Assembly (NCBI GenBank): GCA_018806915.1
Contig: JAGKQI010000086.1
Coordinates: forward strand, 124,001-188,000
Direction of reading: 5' to 3'
Length of the DNA: 64,000 nt
Source: Phytophthora colocasiae
Taxonomy: Eukaryota; Oomycota; Peronosporomycetes; Peronosporales; Peronosporaceae
The translations under genes and the position numbers were made by a program. Shown piece after piece: positions 53,301-64,000 of this stretch. Numbering within the stretch: position 1 is the first letter of the stretch; every line of letters begins with the position of its first letter. A model generated the notes under the pieces. That model searched no databases. It was not told the origin of the DNA and saw only the letters and a program-made list of their open reading frames with translations.

Positions 53301-55521
53301 GGAATGAGTCTGGTCACGTATCGAGATCATGCAACGACTCCACAGCTTCAGAATTTGGTCCGCCGAGGAGATCGAACGAAATTGACAGCGTTTTTCAACC
53401 TGTGCATGCAAGACCCAGAAGGGACCGCTGATTTGTTGTACAAGGATGTGCCGGTGAAGTACAGGTGGGATGACCGTTTGAAGTATTGGGTACCGTACAG
53501 AAGATACGTTGCTTCGCTGGGTAGATTGGTGCACGTCTCGCCACAAGACCCAGAGCGGTTTTACCTTCGACTTCTACTGTGCCATCGGCGATCACCCCAA
53601 TCATTCGAAGATATTCGCACAGTGAATGGAGTGGTTTATGATACCTTTCACGACGCAGCACTGGCTGCTGGGTACTTGGAGAATGATCAAGAGTGGGAAG
53701 AATGCTTAGCGGAGGCAGTTTCGTATAAGATGCCATCCGCTTTGCGACAACTCTTGGGAATCATTTTGGTTTACTCGCTACCCGACCATGCCGCCGCTCT
53801 GTGGGATCGGTTTAAGAAGGGTTTGTCAGAAGACTTTTTCAGATCCATTCAGGGAAGAGACGCACAAAACAACATTGACCGTGACGAGGAAGTCAGCTTG
53901 CGCATGGCAGAGTATAAGTGCCTGATGTGGCTGGTGGACTATCTGATTTCGAACGGAAAAACGCTGCGTATGTATGGACTTCCTGGTCTCGAAACGTACA
54001 GCGACGTTTCTGATGAAGTCGCACGCCAGTCTGCGGATCCTATGGATATCGTCGCACAGGAGGTTGCGGCGTACGAACCGGACGACCTTGAGAGAACTGC
54101 GACGCTTGCGGATCAGATGAACCAGAACCAGAAATACATTTTTGACCAAGTCATCGGAGCTGTACACCACCCAGTCGGTGGACAGAATCTGTTTTTTTTT
54201 TGTGGACGGGCCGGGTGGAACTGGTAAATCGTTCTTGCTGGAGCAGATACTTGCTCATGTCCGTCTTCAGAGAAAAGTGGCGATAGCAGTGGCTTCCAGT
54301 GGAATCGCAGCGACGTTGTTGACAGGAGGACACACAGCACATTCTACATTTCGGATCCCGCTTAAACTGTCCGAGTGTTCAACATGTAGTCTGTCTTGGC
54401 AGAGCCAGAAGGCAGAACTGATCCGCAAGGCAAGTTTAATCATCTGGGACGAAGCTCCTATGATGAATCGAGCGTGCTTCGAAGCTGTGGATCGGTCGTT
54501 CCGGGATATTATGAAGAACGAGTTGGAGCCATTCGGAGGCAAGGTCATGGTTTTCAGTGGAGACCATCGACAGATCCTGCCTGTGTTGAAGGATGCTACT
54601 CGGGCAGAAACGCTGGATGCTTGCTTCAAGTCTTCCGCACTGTGAAGCCATTTACGGCAAGTGCGTCTGACGGAGAATATGCGTGTTCAGACGGCTCCGG
54701 ACCCAGCAAGCGCCGCTGAATTGGCAGAGTTTTCCGACTTCTTGCTTCAGATCGGGGAGGGTCGATATCCAGTCAACTCCGATATCAGTGAGAACGACAT
54801 ATGTCTTCCACCCGACATGTGCATTATACCAGACACACGAGGGGATGATCGATGGGATGACGAAGAAACCAAAGAGAGCGAAGACATGGAAGCACCTCCA
54901 AACTTCAATCTTCTATCGCCAGTGGAAACATCTGCTGATCAAGATGTTGATGATCCGGATGAGAACAGGCGGAAGCGCAACGTCAATGCGCTTATTGATG
55001 CAGTGTATCCTGGTGTTGGTGACGGTAATCTTCCGGATGACTACTTCGTTGAACGAGCCATTTTGGCACCTACGAACGCGAGTGTGAGGCGAATTAACGA
55101 CATGGTCTCGGAACGTCTATCAGGAGAAACAAAAGAGTACCTCTCTGTTGACAGTCTGGAAGGTGTAGCGGATCCAAACATGTTTGAGCCAGAGTTTTTG
55201 AACTCTCTGAATTTCTCCGGTATCCCGCCACACCGGATTGTATTGAAAGTTGGAACTCCGATCATTATGATTCGCAACCTGAATAGCGACACAGGGTTGT
55301 GTAACGGAACACGACTCCGAGTGGTGTCACTGCGTGAGCGAAGCATTGAAGCTACGATTATGTCTGGGCCGTTCAAGGGCAAGCGAGTATTCATTCCGCG
55401 CATCATCTTCTACAATGAAGACGACGACAAGGAATTCCCGTTCAAGCTTCGGCGAAAACAGTTTCCTGTGGTTCCGGCGTTTGCGATGACGATCAACAAG
55501 GCTCAAGGGCAGTCTATCCAC
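50351..55521 (+). pseudogene. Helitron Rep-helicase, decayed
   Basis: The N-terminus is basic and coiled (KRKYRSEEEIKAAYRAPEG, many RR/ER repeats), then a Cys/His region (CQHCGAWKFPDESEGSCC). The Helitron-like N domain is followed by the HUH nickase motif LPHAHIL (about 52680-52700) and the tandem-Tyr motif KYIYKYVYKG (about 53103). The Pif1-like helicase starts at about 54040. Breaks: in-frame TAG at 51614 and 52427, a 2-nt loss before the HUH motif (about 52677), a T-run expansion just before Walker A (about 54190), TGA at 54643, and loss of the last motifs. The motif content is complete for an autonomous Helitron, but this copy is dead. Confidence 0.85.
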
Positions 55522-56393
55522 CACGTAGGTGACACGTTGCTTATTACGATTTTTCGAGTGGATATGGACGTTACGCTGTGATGTGATTGGACATATACTG
55601 GATTGTGGGAGAAAGGGAGATGTGGGACGAGGTTATGTCCCGTGCGACAATGACGGATCTGTGGAAGAAATATATATTAACCTTCACCTGTACTGCAAAG
55701 GGGCCCAAGAGATCAGAAGTGTTCCTCGGAAAAGTGCACAAAACTCCGAGAGACAACAACACTCAGTCTGATCACCGGACTTTCCCCCGACGATGAGTGC
55801 CTAAAGGTTGGCAGAAAGTCTCTCAGAAGAATGTATCTCTGAGAGACCTCATCCCGTTGCCGTCCTGTGTGACGATGATGGTTCAAGGAATACAGTTATA
55901 CCCACAAGATACCAAGTATCGCGCACCGGACGTAGCGCACCCCGCGCATATCCCAATTGGACTTCGTGCGTTGCAGCATACGTGCTCCGCACCCTAAAAA
56001 CACTCATGGATTTCTGGTATCACGCATGGAAACTCTGATATCACACCATGAAGTCTGACGTACATGAGTCTGATGAACATGATTCTGGTAAACAAGTCTG
56101 ATGTGTCCGGCTTATACAAGCGATATTCCAGACATTTACCAGTTTCCGATGAACAGACTCCGACGTACAAGACTCCGATGAACAGACCCAAGTGTCACGA
56201 CTCTGGTATTTACGACTCTGATGTACATGATTCCGGAGTACATGGTTCCGATGAACATGTCTCCGACGCACATGATTCCAGACCCTGATGAACAGGATAC
56301 CAGACTCTGACACTCTGAAGTCCACCCCATACTGAAACCAAGTGTACCCAACACGACCTCACGCAATCAAGTGAAACGCAACCTGCTCATCCC
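55522..56393. other. Degenerate repeat region after Helitron H3
   Basis: No gene is recognised. From about 56041 to 56330 a degenerate short phrase (GACTCTGATGTACATGA-like, about 15-18 bp) recurs many times, often giving open frames on both strands. The border with H3 at 55521 is abrupt. Confidence 0.45.
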
Positions 56394-57373
56394 TGTAATG
56401 ACATCATTAAGTGTCGACTCGACAAGATCTGCAGCATCGACTACCATAGTGAGCCCAAGTGAAGATTCCTGAGTTATACTGAGACCAAGTGTATATGAGA
56501 ATATGGAAGACAGAAGACAGAGAGATACGAGATAGATAACCAGAGTTCAATTTTCCCTGTTGTAGCGAGTTCGATTTGCTTTGTTATAACGAGGTCGTCT
56601 GCCTGCTGCTTCCCGTAAGTATTAGGCCACGACAAAGCTTTGAGTCGTGTGATCTCTCACCTATCAAGCCCCTTTAGATGGAGATCAGCGTAACGTAGAG
56701 ACCTGAGAGGACCCACCTATTCCATTTACTAGTTGGGTCGTTTGTCTTGTCTCTAGCGGTAGCCCATTTCATATTGTACGTTTGGACAGGTTTTGGGAGC
56801 TAGACAGTCGCTCTCAAGACGATCGGTAGACTGTTATATAACTGATAGTGTATTGGTTTATTTTCCCTCTATATATTAGAGGGTGGTGCGCGAAAGTTAC
56901 GGGAATACCAGACAGACCAGGTGTCTGGTGAACATTTCCCTAGTTGACCTGGAGAACTAGCCCACTGCTCAAGGGCCAGGAAAGAATAAGAGCAGCTACA
57001 TATTTGTATATCGGAACTCTATATTGCGGTTATCTCGGAAGTCTAATTACTGGACTTCCCATTGTATTAATTTCTCTTTTGCTTTCAGAAATCTCTGGTG
57101 TACACAAGTGTTCACCGGAAAACGTTCGACTCTCAAGCGCTCCTGTGAGGACCAGAAGGACATCCGACGGCCTACGCAAGGAACCCTCACTCTCATCAAC
57201 ACTCTCACGACCCCGGCGAGGGTCTCATTACCAAGACAACGAACCTACGAGGACAGCACAAGGTAACACACGCCCACCTTGCTGTGCGACTCTGGTATAA
57301 TTACCGGTAGTCACACTTCCAGGTTCACTGTACGCCCCTGCACCGCGGTAAAAGTTGCACCGACTTCGCGACA
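56394..57373 (+). repeat. Possible 5' LTR before a gag-like ORF
   Basis: The stretch starts TGTAAT and ends GCGACA, giving TG...CA-type ends. Two bases later comes TGGTGCGCGTGCCCGG, a plausible primer-binding site, and a gag-like frame starts 80 bp further on. There is no second LTR in the window, so the borders are inferred. Confidence 0.3.
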
Positions 57374-57453
57374 ACTGGTGCGCGTGCCCGGATCTTGGTA
57401 TCGTGATATCACCGGATCTAAGAGAGTTTGAGAAGAGGGTTTCTATATTCAAG

Positions 57454-58731
57454 ATGGCTTCACATGGAACTACGAGAGGAGGACGTCGGGGACGCGGTGG
57501 TCGCAGTGTGGCGACACGTCAGTCGAAGCGTCTTCAAGGTCTTCCGCCTGACGAACAACCCGACTTGGATGCTGTTCAGAAGGCGGCACGCGAGAAGAGG
57601 AAGGCTGCACGTGAAAAGGAAGCAGCCGAGGAGGTGAACGTCCCGGAACCGGCGGTCGAAGACCAGCCTGCTGCGGAGCCTGAAGCCCAAGAGACACCCG
57701 ATGTGTCTGGCGAACAAGGTTCTGAGGAAGGTCCGTCCGAAGCTGAAGCTTCTGGTGACGAGGTGGCCACTGCCCGTGAGGGTGGTGATGAGGCGTCTGA
57801 GGGAGGCGCCGACGTGGTTGAGTCCCCGGAGGTCATTGACTTATGTTCTGAGTCGACGGCTTCTGGGAAGTCCGTGGGGGAAGTGAAGACGGAACCCGGA
57901 CTGGTTGATGAACGTGTCTCGAAGACTCCAACGTCCGAAGACACTCCGATGTCCGATGACATGCCGATGAAGTCCGAAGATTCTCTGAAGACACCGTCTG
58001 ATGAGTCTGGGAGGGCCGATTCGCTGGATGGAGAACGTGCCCTGAAGTACGTACGCCGTGAGTTCCGCCGCTGGAGGGACATGGACGCTGGAAGAATTGT
58101 TCCGCCGAACGTCGAATACGCCTGGCGAACAGCGAAGCCTGACGCAAATGTCTTTCAGAAGGCTGCGGCAGCGACGGGCGACTACATCAAGTGGCGGTGT
58201 TCTTCAGTATTTCCGGAAGACATGTGGATATCGGAGTTCTGCTTGAGGCGCCATAGTTTTGGCCGAATCCAAGACTTGTCGTACGTCGAGATCTCGATGA
58301 ATACTCTGACGGCACCCGAGTGCGTCGCTGTCCTTCAGACGATGCTGTATGAAGCAGGATTTGAGTTCCAGAACCTGCTACCGAGGTGGTCTCAGACCCA
58401 AGCGTCTGCTATCTTCGAACCTCAGGTGCGCAGTGTGGCGACGGAGCTTCAGAGCCGACTTGCTGAAGAACTGGTTGAGTGGGCCACTGTGACCGCCAGG
58501 TCACAGGTTAATCGACTCCCAGACGACACAAAAGCAGGTAACGAAGCACGTCAAGGCGAAGCTGATGGTATATTACGCGATGAGAGTGCTGACCTACAAG
58601 GACGACAGCTGATTATGAGACTCCGGGTGACCGGACTCAGAGTCACACATAGTTCCGACGGGTCCAGCAGTGGAGAACCGCCGCAGTCCAAGCGTCTGCA
58701 ACACCATCTGCACTGTCGACGCCGTCGCTGA
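57454..58731 (+). CDS. Gag-like protein of an LTR retrotransposon
   Basis: 425 residues. Gly/Arg-rich start (MASHGTTRGGRRGRGGRSV), then a long acidic Ala/Glu region, then a globular part (ALKYVRREFRRWRDMDAGRI ... FCLRRHSFGRIQDLSYVEIS ... MLYEAGFEFQNLLPRWSQTQ) that could be a capsid domain. No zinc knuckle is seen. The last 40 residues look frameshifted. No pol follows on the plus strand. The placement after a possible LTR suggests a gag; this is inference. Confidence 0.45.
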   Translation: MASHGTTRGGRRGRGGRSVATRQSKRLQGLPPDEQPDLDAVQKAAREKRKAAREKEAAEEVNVPEPAVEDQPAAEPEAQETPDVSGEQGSEEGPSEAEASGDEVATAREGGDEASEGGADVVESPEVIDLCSESTASGKSVGEVKTEPGLVDERVSKTPTSEDTPMSDDMPMKSEDSLKTPSDESGRADSLDGERALKYVRREFRRWRDMDAGRIVPPNVEYAWRTAKPDANVFQKAAAATGDYIKWRCSSVFPEDMWISEFCLRRHSFGRIQDLSYVEISMNTLTAPECVAVLQTMLYEAGFEFQNLLPRWSQTQASAIFEPQVRSVATELQSRLAEELVEWATVTARSQVNRLPDDTKAGNEARQGEADGILRDESADLQGRQLIMRLRVTGLRVTHSSDGSSSGEPPQSKRLQHHLHCRRRR

Positions 58732-59518
58732 GTTCGCTGCCGGTGTACGAGAGTCACTCTGATAGTACTCGCTTGGAGTCTGGTGCGCCAATGTCTGAAG
58801 ATCGAGGTAGTGGTGTAGTGGATCCGCTGGAATGAGCAGGGATCCAACGTTCACACACGGCGCCCAGACACTGACTAACGGAGGGGGTACTCCGATAACC
58901 GTGGGGTTGCTGAGGCTCACCTTGTGTACCCGTCAGTGGGCGGGATCTGCTCTCTCAGGAACGGGAGACTGTACACAGGCGTGAGGGCTTGAACGTCCTT
59001 GGCGGGGACTTGGGAGGTTGGACTTGCGTGGGTATTCCTGCACACAGGTCCTGTGGTTGGGGGGATCTTGGTCTTGGACTCGAAGATCTTGTGGATCCTT
59101 GGATCCGGGGTTGCCTTGATGGGTGTGGGGTCCTTTTCCTTTCCTTTACTGTCTTGCTTGCCGCCTCCTGTAGCGGTTGGTCTTAGGGGTGTTGAGAGGT
59201 CGAGGGATCCTACGGTTAAGCAATCAACACCGTTGGATCCGGGGTCTTCACTAGCGTAAGGTAAGCCGGCCAAATCGGGGATCCGGTCTTAGCTGTAGCT
59301 AGGTGTGCGAAGAAACTTGCAGGAACACTAAGGGGAGGCCAATACACTATCCTCTTCCCTTGTCTTAAGTCCCGAAGAAAACCACTTGCGCACTAGAAGG
59401 TAAATTCGACTCTCTGATTTATGGTTATCCAGTTCCTCATCCTGTACCCTATCTTGCCCATCGCAAATCTCTATCTTAGATCATGCTGGCTCTCCTGCAA
59501 CTTCTCCACTATGTCGAT
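58732..59518. other. Region between gag-like ORF and GGATC repeats
   Basis: About 790 bp. A minus-strand frame of 118 codons (59273-58917) is Pro/Thr-rich with no known domain. GGATCC and GGATCTTGG phrases already appear here, which suggests it belongs to the same element as the downstream repeats. Confidence 0.35.
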
Positions 59519-60060
59519 GTCTTGGATCTTGAGGATCCGAGTTCGGATCCGAGGATCCTGGATCTGGATCTCTGGATCTTAGATCTTGGGGATCCGACTT
59601 CAGGATCCGAGGATCTTGGATCTGGATCTCGGGATCTTGGATCTTGGGGATCCGGCTTCGGGATCCGAGGATCCTGGATCTGGATCTCGGGATCTTGGAT
59701 CTTGGATCTTGGGGATCCGGCTTCGGGATCCGAGGATCCTGGATCTGGATCTCGGGATCTTGAATCTTGGATCTTGGGGATCCGGCTTCGGGATCCGAGG
59801 ATCCTGGATCTTGGATCTTGGGGATCCGGCTTCGGGATCCGACTTCGGGATCCGAGGATCTTGGATCTGGATCTCGGGATCTTGGATCTTGGGGATCCGG
59901 CTTCGGGATCCGAGGATCCTGGATCTGGATCTCGGGATCTTGGATCTTGGGGATCCGGCTTCGGGATCCGAGGATCCTGGATCTGGATCTCGGGATCTTG
60001 GATCTTGGGGATCCGGCTTCGGGATCCGAGGATCTTGGATCTGGATCTCTGGATCTGGGG
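59519..60060. repeat. GGATC minisatellite 1 (unit about 58 bp)
   Basis: About nine copies of a unit built from GGATCC/GGATCT steps (GGATCCGAGGATCCTGGATC, TGGATCTCGGGATCTTGGAT, CTTGGGGATCCGGCTTCG). Unit length varies by gain or loss of a GGATCTT step. All six frames are open for long stretches, so the predicted proteins here are artefacts. Confidence 0.88.
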
Positions 60061-60080
60061 GTTCGAAGGATTCGCACTTA

Positions 60081-60200
60081 GGACCGCGGGATCCGCACTT
60101 AAGACTGCCGGATCTGCACTTAAGACCGCCGGATCCGCACTTAAGGATTGCCGGATCCGCACTTAGGATCACCGGATCCGCACTTAGAACTGTGGGATCC
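60081..60200. repeat. GGATC minisatellite 2 (unit about 20-21 bp)
   Basis: Six copies of a unit of the form GGATCCGCACTTAAGACTGC, with substitutions. It lies between minisatellites 1 and 3 and shares only the GGATC key. Confidence 0.8.
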
Positions 60201-60714
60201 GAACGTAGGTAAGCTAGGCCAAGTGGGTCCTAACTTAGGGTCCGCCCTAGAATAGGTATCCAGTTCCAGGGACCTGTCCTTATCGTAGCACCACTGTCGC
60301 ACGTCACCCATCATCGTGGTCGTTCTGCGTCGTATCCGGTTTGATTTGAATCCACTTTACCACAAATTCACTTCACCACAATCGCCCCTGGGACGAGGTT
60401 GTTGCCGCACGACGGCATCACGTCGTTCCCATACAAATTCTCAGTCCGATCCGCCACTTCTTCAAATCACCACTTCAGCAAAAATGGATCGGTCCGCCGA
60501 CGCCAGTTCTTTCGCGTACACCACGGTGTTCTTCGTCCAAGATCGCTCTACAACCCAACTTCCTTGCCCTCATTGTGACCAAGCTCCTTCTGACCCCGCT
60601 GCGGCCACGACTCCCATATATTTCTCGTCCACTCTGGCTTTTTCACTCAGGATCCGCACACTCTAACTTCAATCGTCCAAGAAACGATAGTGAGACCCAT
60701 TGTCAAAAGACTTA
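60201..60714. other. Spacer between GGATC repeat blocks
   Basis: About 510 bp of non-repetitive sequence. A plus-strand frame (60316-60666) has no recognised domain. Nothing else is seen. Confidence 0.35.
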
Positions 60715-61145
60715 AGGATCCAACTTCAAAACCCAAGGATCCGGCTTCAGAACCCAAGGATCCAACTCGGAGATCCGAGGATCCCGCCTTAGGACCCAAG
60801 GATCCAACTTCAAAACCCGAGGATCCGACTTCAGAACCCAAGGATCCAACTCGGAGATCCGAGGATCCCGCCTTAGGACCCAAGGATCCAACTTCAAAAA
60901 CCCGAGGATCCGACTTCATAACCCAAGGATCCAACTAGGAGATCCGAGGATCCCGCCTTAGGACCCAAGGATCCAGCTTCAAAAACCTCAGGATCCGACT
61001 TCAGAACCCAAGGATCCAACGCGGAGATCCGAGGATCCCGCCTTAGGACCCAAGGATCCAACTTCAAAAACCCGAGGATCCAACTCGGAGATCCGAGGAT
61101 CCCGCCTTAGGACCCAAGGATCCAACTTCAGAACCCAAGGATCCG
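60715..61145. repeat. GGATC minisatellite 3 (21-bp monomers in 84-bp higher-order units)
   Basis: Four 21-bp monomers alternate in fixed order: GGATCCAACTTCAAAACCC(AA), GGATCCGACTTCAGAACCC(AA), GGATCCAACTCGGAGATCC(GA), GGATCCCGCCTTAGGACCC(AA). The four-part unit repeats about five times; the later units are incomplete. Multiples of three keep both strands open. Confidence 0.88.
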
Positions 61146-61320
61146 CCTGAGATCTGAGTAAGTGATCGGGCATCGACCTAGCTGGCATCCGATCCCCACT
61201 CAGAGGTCAACCTTCTTTTCTTCACATGTAAATACACAATGCGTCCACTCGCAGTAGGCTGCCAGTCTTCTTCTTCCACAATGGCGAGCGCCCTCACCAA
61301 TAGAAGATCCACCACCTCGG

Positions 61321-64000
61321 CTACTCCTCCTCATGCGACTGCATCGCTTGGAAGCGGTTCCTTTTGCTCCGTTCTCGGAGGAACTCATGCAGTAACGCGC
61401 CGCAGTTCAGGTCTGCTTCATCTACCCAGGTAGGGTCCTCGTACCCCTTCCAGAAAACTTGGAATTCTCGTCGGATCCGGCCATACCGAGTGGGTCGTCC
61501 GGTCCGGACGTCCGCGATCCGCTCGACTTCAAACTCGCCGTCTTCCAGATCACGCTCCCAGCTGTCCTCCGGTAACAAGGCTTCGTCGAAGTCTAAACGA
61601 TCCGCTTCGTCCACCGTCAGCTGGATCTTCGGTCGGTCTGGGAATGTCCTGACAGGCTTCAACTTGGAGATGTGCACCACCGGAAACAAGTGGTAGTCTG
61701 TACCAACGATTTCCAAGCGAGCTGCATACTCATTCGTCATTTCCGCCACACGGAACGGTCCATGCCACAGGTGAGCCAGTTTCTTGGCGTACCCTTCCTT
61801 GACTCTGTCTAAGAACAGCCACACTTGGGATCCGGCCTCGATGGAGTGTTGAGTCGCCGCCTCGTTCTGCCGGTCGGCACGATCCGAGATCGCCTGCTTC
61901 AAGCGGTCATTCACCTCAGCCCTGGCCAGTTGGTAGTGTCGCTGGATCTTATACCTCCAGCGTCGTGGATCTGTATCTCGACGTCCGGTATTCCCCACGG
62001 AGAGCGTTGCTTCCAGAGTCGTCTTGGGATCCCAACCGTGTGCGAGGTAGAACGGCGTGTCGCCCCTAGTCCGGTCTTGTGCAGTGTTCAAAGCAAATGT
62101 CAAGCGTTCGGCATACTCGTCCCAATCTCTCTGGTCGGGATCCTGAACATACATCTTGATTGCTCGAGTAATCGTCTGCACCATCCGTTCAGCCGTGCCG
62201 TTCGACTGTGGTCGATAAGCCATAGTGGCTCTCTGGCGCTGGCCTAGGATCCGGTTGAAAGCACGAAAGAAGTCGGACATGAACCCGGGTTCTCGGTCGT
62301 GCCGGATCACCTGGCTGGCGCCGAAACGACGAAACACACAGATCTCATAGAACTCCGCCACCGCTTGTGCTGTTCGCGAGTTATTGGCATTGACGATCAC
62401 GTAGCCGGTAAAGAGATCCACCCATACCAGAAGTTCGGTATTCCCGTTCTCGGATCTTGGGAGCGAGGGTATGTGATCCATGGCGATCACTTGAAACGGG
62501 TAAGTGGCTTGAATGTTGCCTGGCGACACACCACGGATCGTAGGTCGCCCCTTGCCCGTCTCACAGTCCACGCATTCTCCGACGAACTGTTGCACAGATC
62601 TGAAAAGTCCTCTCCAGTAGAAGTGATCCTTGATCCTCTGCCAATCCCTTGATGACCTCCTTCTAAACTGCTATGATAGTGATGCAGCAGGTCCGCCTGG
62701 AGCGTCTCCGGTATAACCAGTCGTAATAATCCATCTCGATCGGCTTCGGCCCTTCGTGACGGCGTGCAATAGAACAACAGCTCATCCTCGTCCAACTCGA
62801 AATTGTCTGCTAGCAGACGGCACGTTTTGGCTTCGGCCGCAGTCAGATCCGTCAGCTGTCCCCGCAGGAACGACTTCAGGTTGAAGATCCATGTTTCTTC
62901 GTCTTGGGCTTGTCGGATCCGGTCGATCCTCAGCCGTTGCACGGATTCCTCGTCGAGTACTCGGGGTCGCCCTTCTCTGGCTTGTCTTCGAGTAGCCATT
63001 GCACTGATCCGTGGTGTCGGATCCTCGGATCCCGAGGTCAGAATCTCATCCAACCGATTCAAAGTGACGAGATCCTCGTGGTCCGCCCCTTGGTCGACTG
63101 TGATCCCGCTCTCTCGTTGCAATGCTGCACTGGCCAAGCTGTCGGCGCTTGCGTTCCACGTTCGCTTCACATGTAGCAGGTCGTGATCCGGCCAATCCCG
63201 AAGCCGCATTAGCGCTTTCTGTCTCAGTAACGTCAGGGCCGGCGCTTTACAGTCGATCTCGCCGCGCATCTGGCGGATCACCAGATTCGAATCTCCGCAG
63301 ATAACAAGTCGCCCCTTAGCCAGATCCTCGAGTAACTCGAAACATAATAGAAGTCCGTTATACTCTGCTTCGTTGACTGTCAGGTTCTCTGCGTATCGAG
63401 ATGCTGCCTTAATCACCCTCCATTCAGGTAACTTCCAGACGATCGCGCTGAAGGATCCTCCGCCACGTTTCACCCTGGCGGATCCGTCGAAACTAACCAC
63501 CCACAACTCTTCCTCCGGTCCTACGGTCGGTACTGGCATCTGGATCGCTCGGCGTGGCTCTTTCCTCGGGGCGATGTTCACTAGAGCTTGATCCACCTCG
63601 GATCTCGGGGTGATACTTGCGGCAAGGGATCCGAGGATCTCGTCCTCCCTTTCGTGCACTTCGTGATCTCCAAAGCCCAAGGCGATAACAGCGCCGCCCA
63701 TTGGCCCAACCTTCCTTGTAGTCCGGTAGAACGGAACAACCACCGGAGGGTAGAGTGCCTGGTTAGGACCCGGATCCGTCGTCCAACCAACATGGAATAT
63801 CCAAGATCCAGGATCCTTAGCAAGGCCAGCACCTCCTTCTCTACGATCCCATAGTTCACTTCGTTCGGTTTCAGGGATCTGCTAACGAACATCACCGGCA
63901 TGTAGATCCCATCGTGATCCTGCGTCAGGGAAGCTGAGATGGCCCATTCACTGGCGTAGACAATCACCACCGGTTGCTTGTCGGGATCGAAATGCCGAAG
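61321..64000 (-). pseudogene. pol: Ty3/Gypsy pol 3' part (Gypsy-2): RNase H, second RNase H, integrase, chromodomain
   Basis: It enters from the right edge. 63970-63581 is the end of RT and its RNase H (VFVSRSLKPNEVNYGIVEKE, LTRHSTLRWLF). A frameshift lies near 63660. Then a second RNase H follows with the D-E-D-D residues in SFDGSA, NEAEYNGL, CGDSNLVIRQM and NASADSLAS, an archaeal-type (aRNH) domain. The integrase zinc region (HHYHSSLEGGHQG ... CVDCETGKG) is crossed by a frameshift near 62640, then the DDE core (IAMDHIPSLP, RHDREPGF, NGTAERMV). The C-terminus has a chromodomain (FEVERIADVRTGR...FQVFWKGYEDPTW). The two frameshifts suggest a dead copy. Confidence 0.88.

Larger units (their letters stand above)
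49105..55521 (+). mobile_element. Helitron H3 (long Rep-helicase copy), 3' end lost
   Basis: The 5' end TCATAACCTGTCTG follows an A and lies 17 bp after H2. It carries a 1.2-kb leader, the zinc-finger/Rep/helicase frame (50351-55521) and then stops matching H1/H2 after ATCCAC at 55521. The last 50 codons, the hairpin and CTRR end are absent. It is the best record of the autonomous parent of H1 and H2. Confidence 0.88.

Noticed and set aside
59483..60212. Overlapping long ORFs on both strands rich in DPRI/GSGS repeats
   Set aside because: The GGATC minisatellite contains almost no stop codons in any frame; there is no start context or family similarity.
60715..61145. CRISPR-like array
   Set aside because: Repeats are contiguous monomers without unique spacers, in a eukaryotic retroelement context.
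60690..61188. Hepta-peptide repeat ORFs (DPTSKPK-like)
   Set aside because: They follow from 21-bp monomers being a multiple of three; both strands are open equally.
1..64000. tRNA or rRNA genes
   Set aside because: I looked for cloverleaf-like and rRNA-like stretches and saw none; a covariance-model search would be needed to be sure.

Overview
The window looks like a gene-sparse, transposon-rich stretch of an oomycete genome, most likely Phytophthora or a close relative. I base this on AA17-type secreted LPMO genes (known from pathogenic oomycetes), Crinkler (CRN) genes with LFLAKK-like headers, very short introns (55-75 bp), initiator motifs of the oomycete TCAYTYY type a few tens of bases upstream of ATGs, and the mix of Gypsy, Helitron, piggyBac and hAT elements. 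No species was identified by search.

Layout. (1) 550-10537 is a nearly complete Ty3/Gypsy LTR retrotransposon on the minus strand with 0.85-kb LTRs and a 4-bp target duplication; its pol is broken by frameshifts. (2) 11779-13085 is a five-exon gene for a WRKY19-like zinc-finger-repeat protein. (3) 13510-29052 is a cluster of seven AA17-type copper LPMO paralogues: four intronless copies on the minus strand, then three copies with two introns on the plus strand. One copy has an 8-bp deletion, one has a hAT element in its tail, and a second hAT and a Harbinger-type MITE lie between genes. (4) 29724-31211 is an intact GPH/SUT-like sugar transporter, followed on the minus strand by a Myb/SANT-like gene (31331-33863). 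The first exon of that gene is split by a 916-bp TIR element carrying a myosin-motor fragment. (5) 34015-44576 holds two related CRN pseudogenes. Between them is an inverted, damaged duplicate of the transporter/Myb 3' ends, itself split by an A-tailed retroposon. CRN copy 2 is split by a piggyBac element at TTAA and by a 205-bp insert. (6) 44636-55521 is a head-to-tail run of three Helitrons: two short ones with only a helicase, and one long decayed Rep-helicase copy lacking its 3' end. (7) 55522-64000 holds a degenerate repeat field, a gag-like ORF after a possible LTR, GGATC-keyed minisatellites, and the 3' half of a minus-strand Gypsy element with an extra RNase H and a chromodomain.

How it fits together. 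The host genes are plant-interaction functions (pectin-type LPMOs, CRN effectors, a sugar transporter) plus two putative nuclear regulators. At least nine separate mobile-element insertions can be resolved, most to the base with target-site duplications. Several interrupt a coding sequence, and comparison with the undisturbed paralogue or with the restored reading frame confirms the pre-insertion state. The strongest unexpected observations are the TIR element with captured myosin sequence inside the Myb-like gene, the tandem Helitrons, the base-resolved hAT and piggyBac insertions, the shared Cys/polybasic tail of the LPMOs, and the GGATC-keyed repeats.
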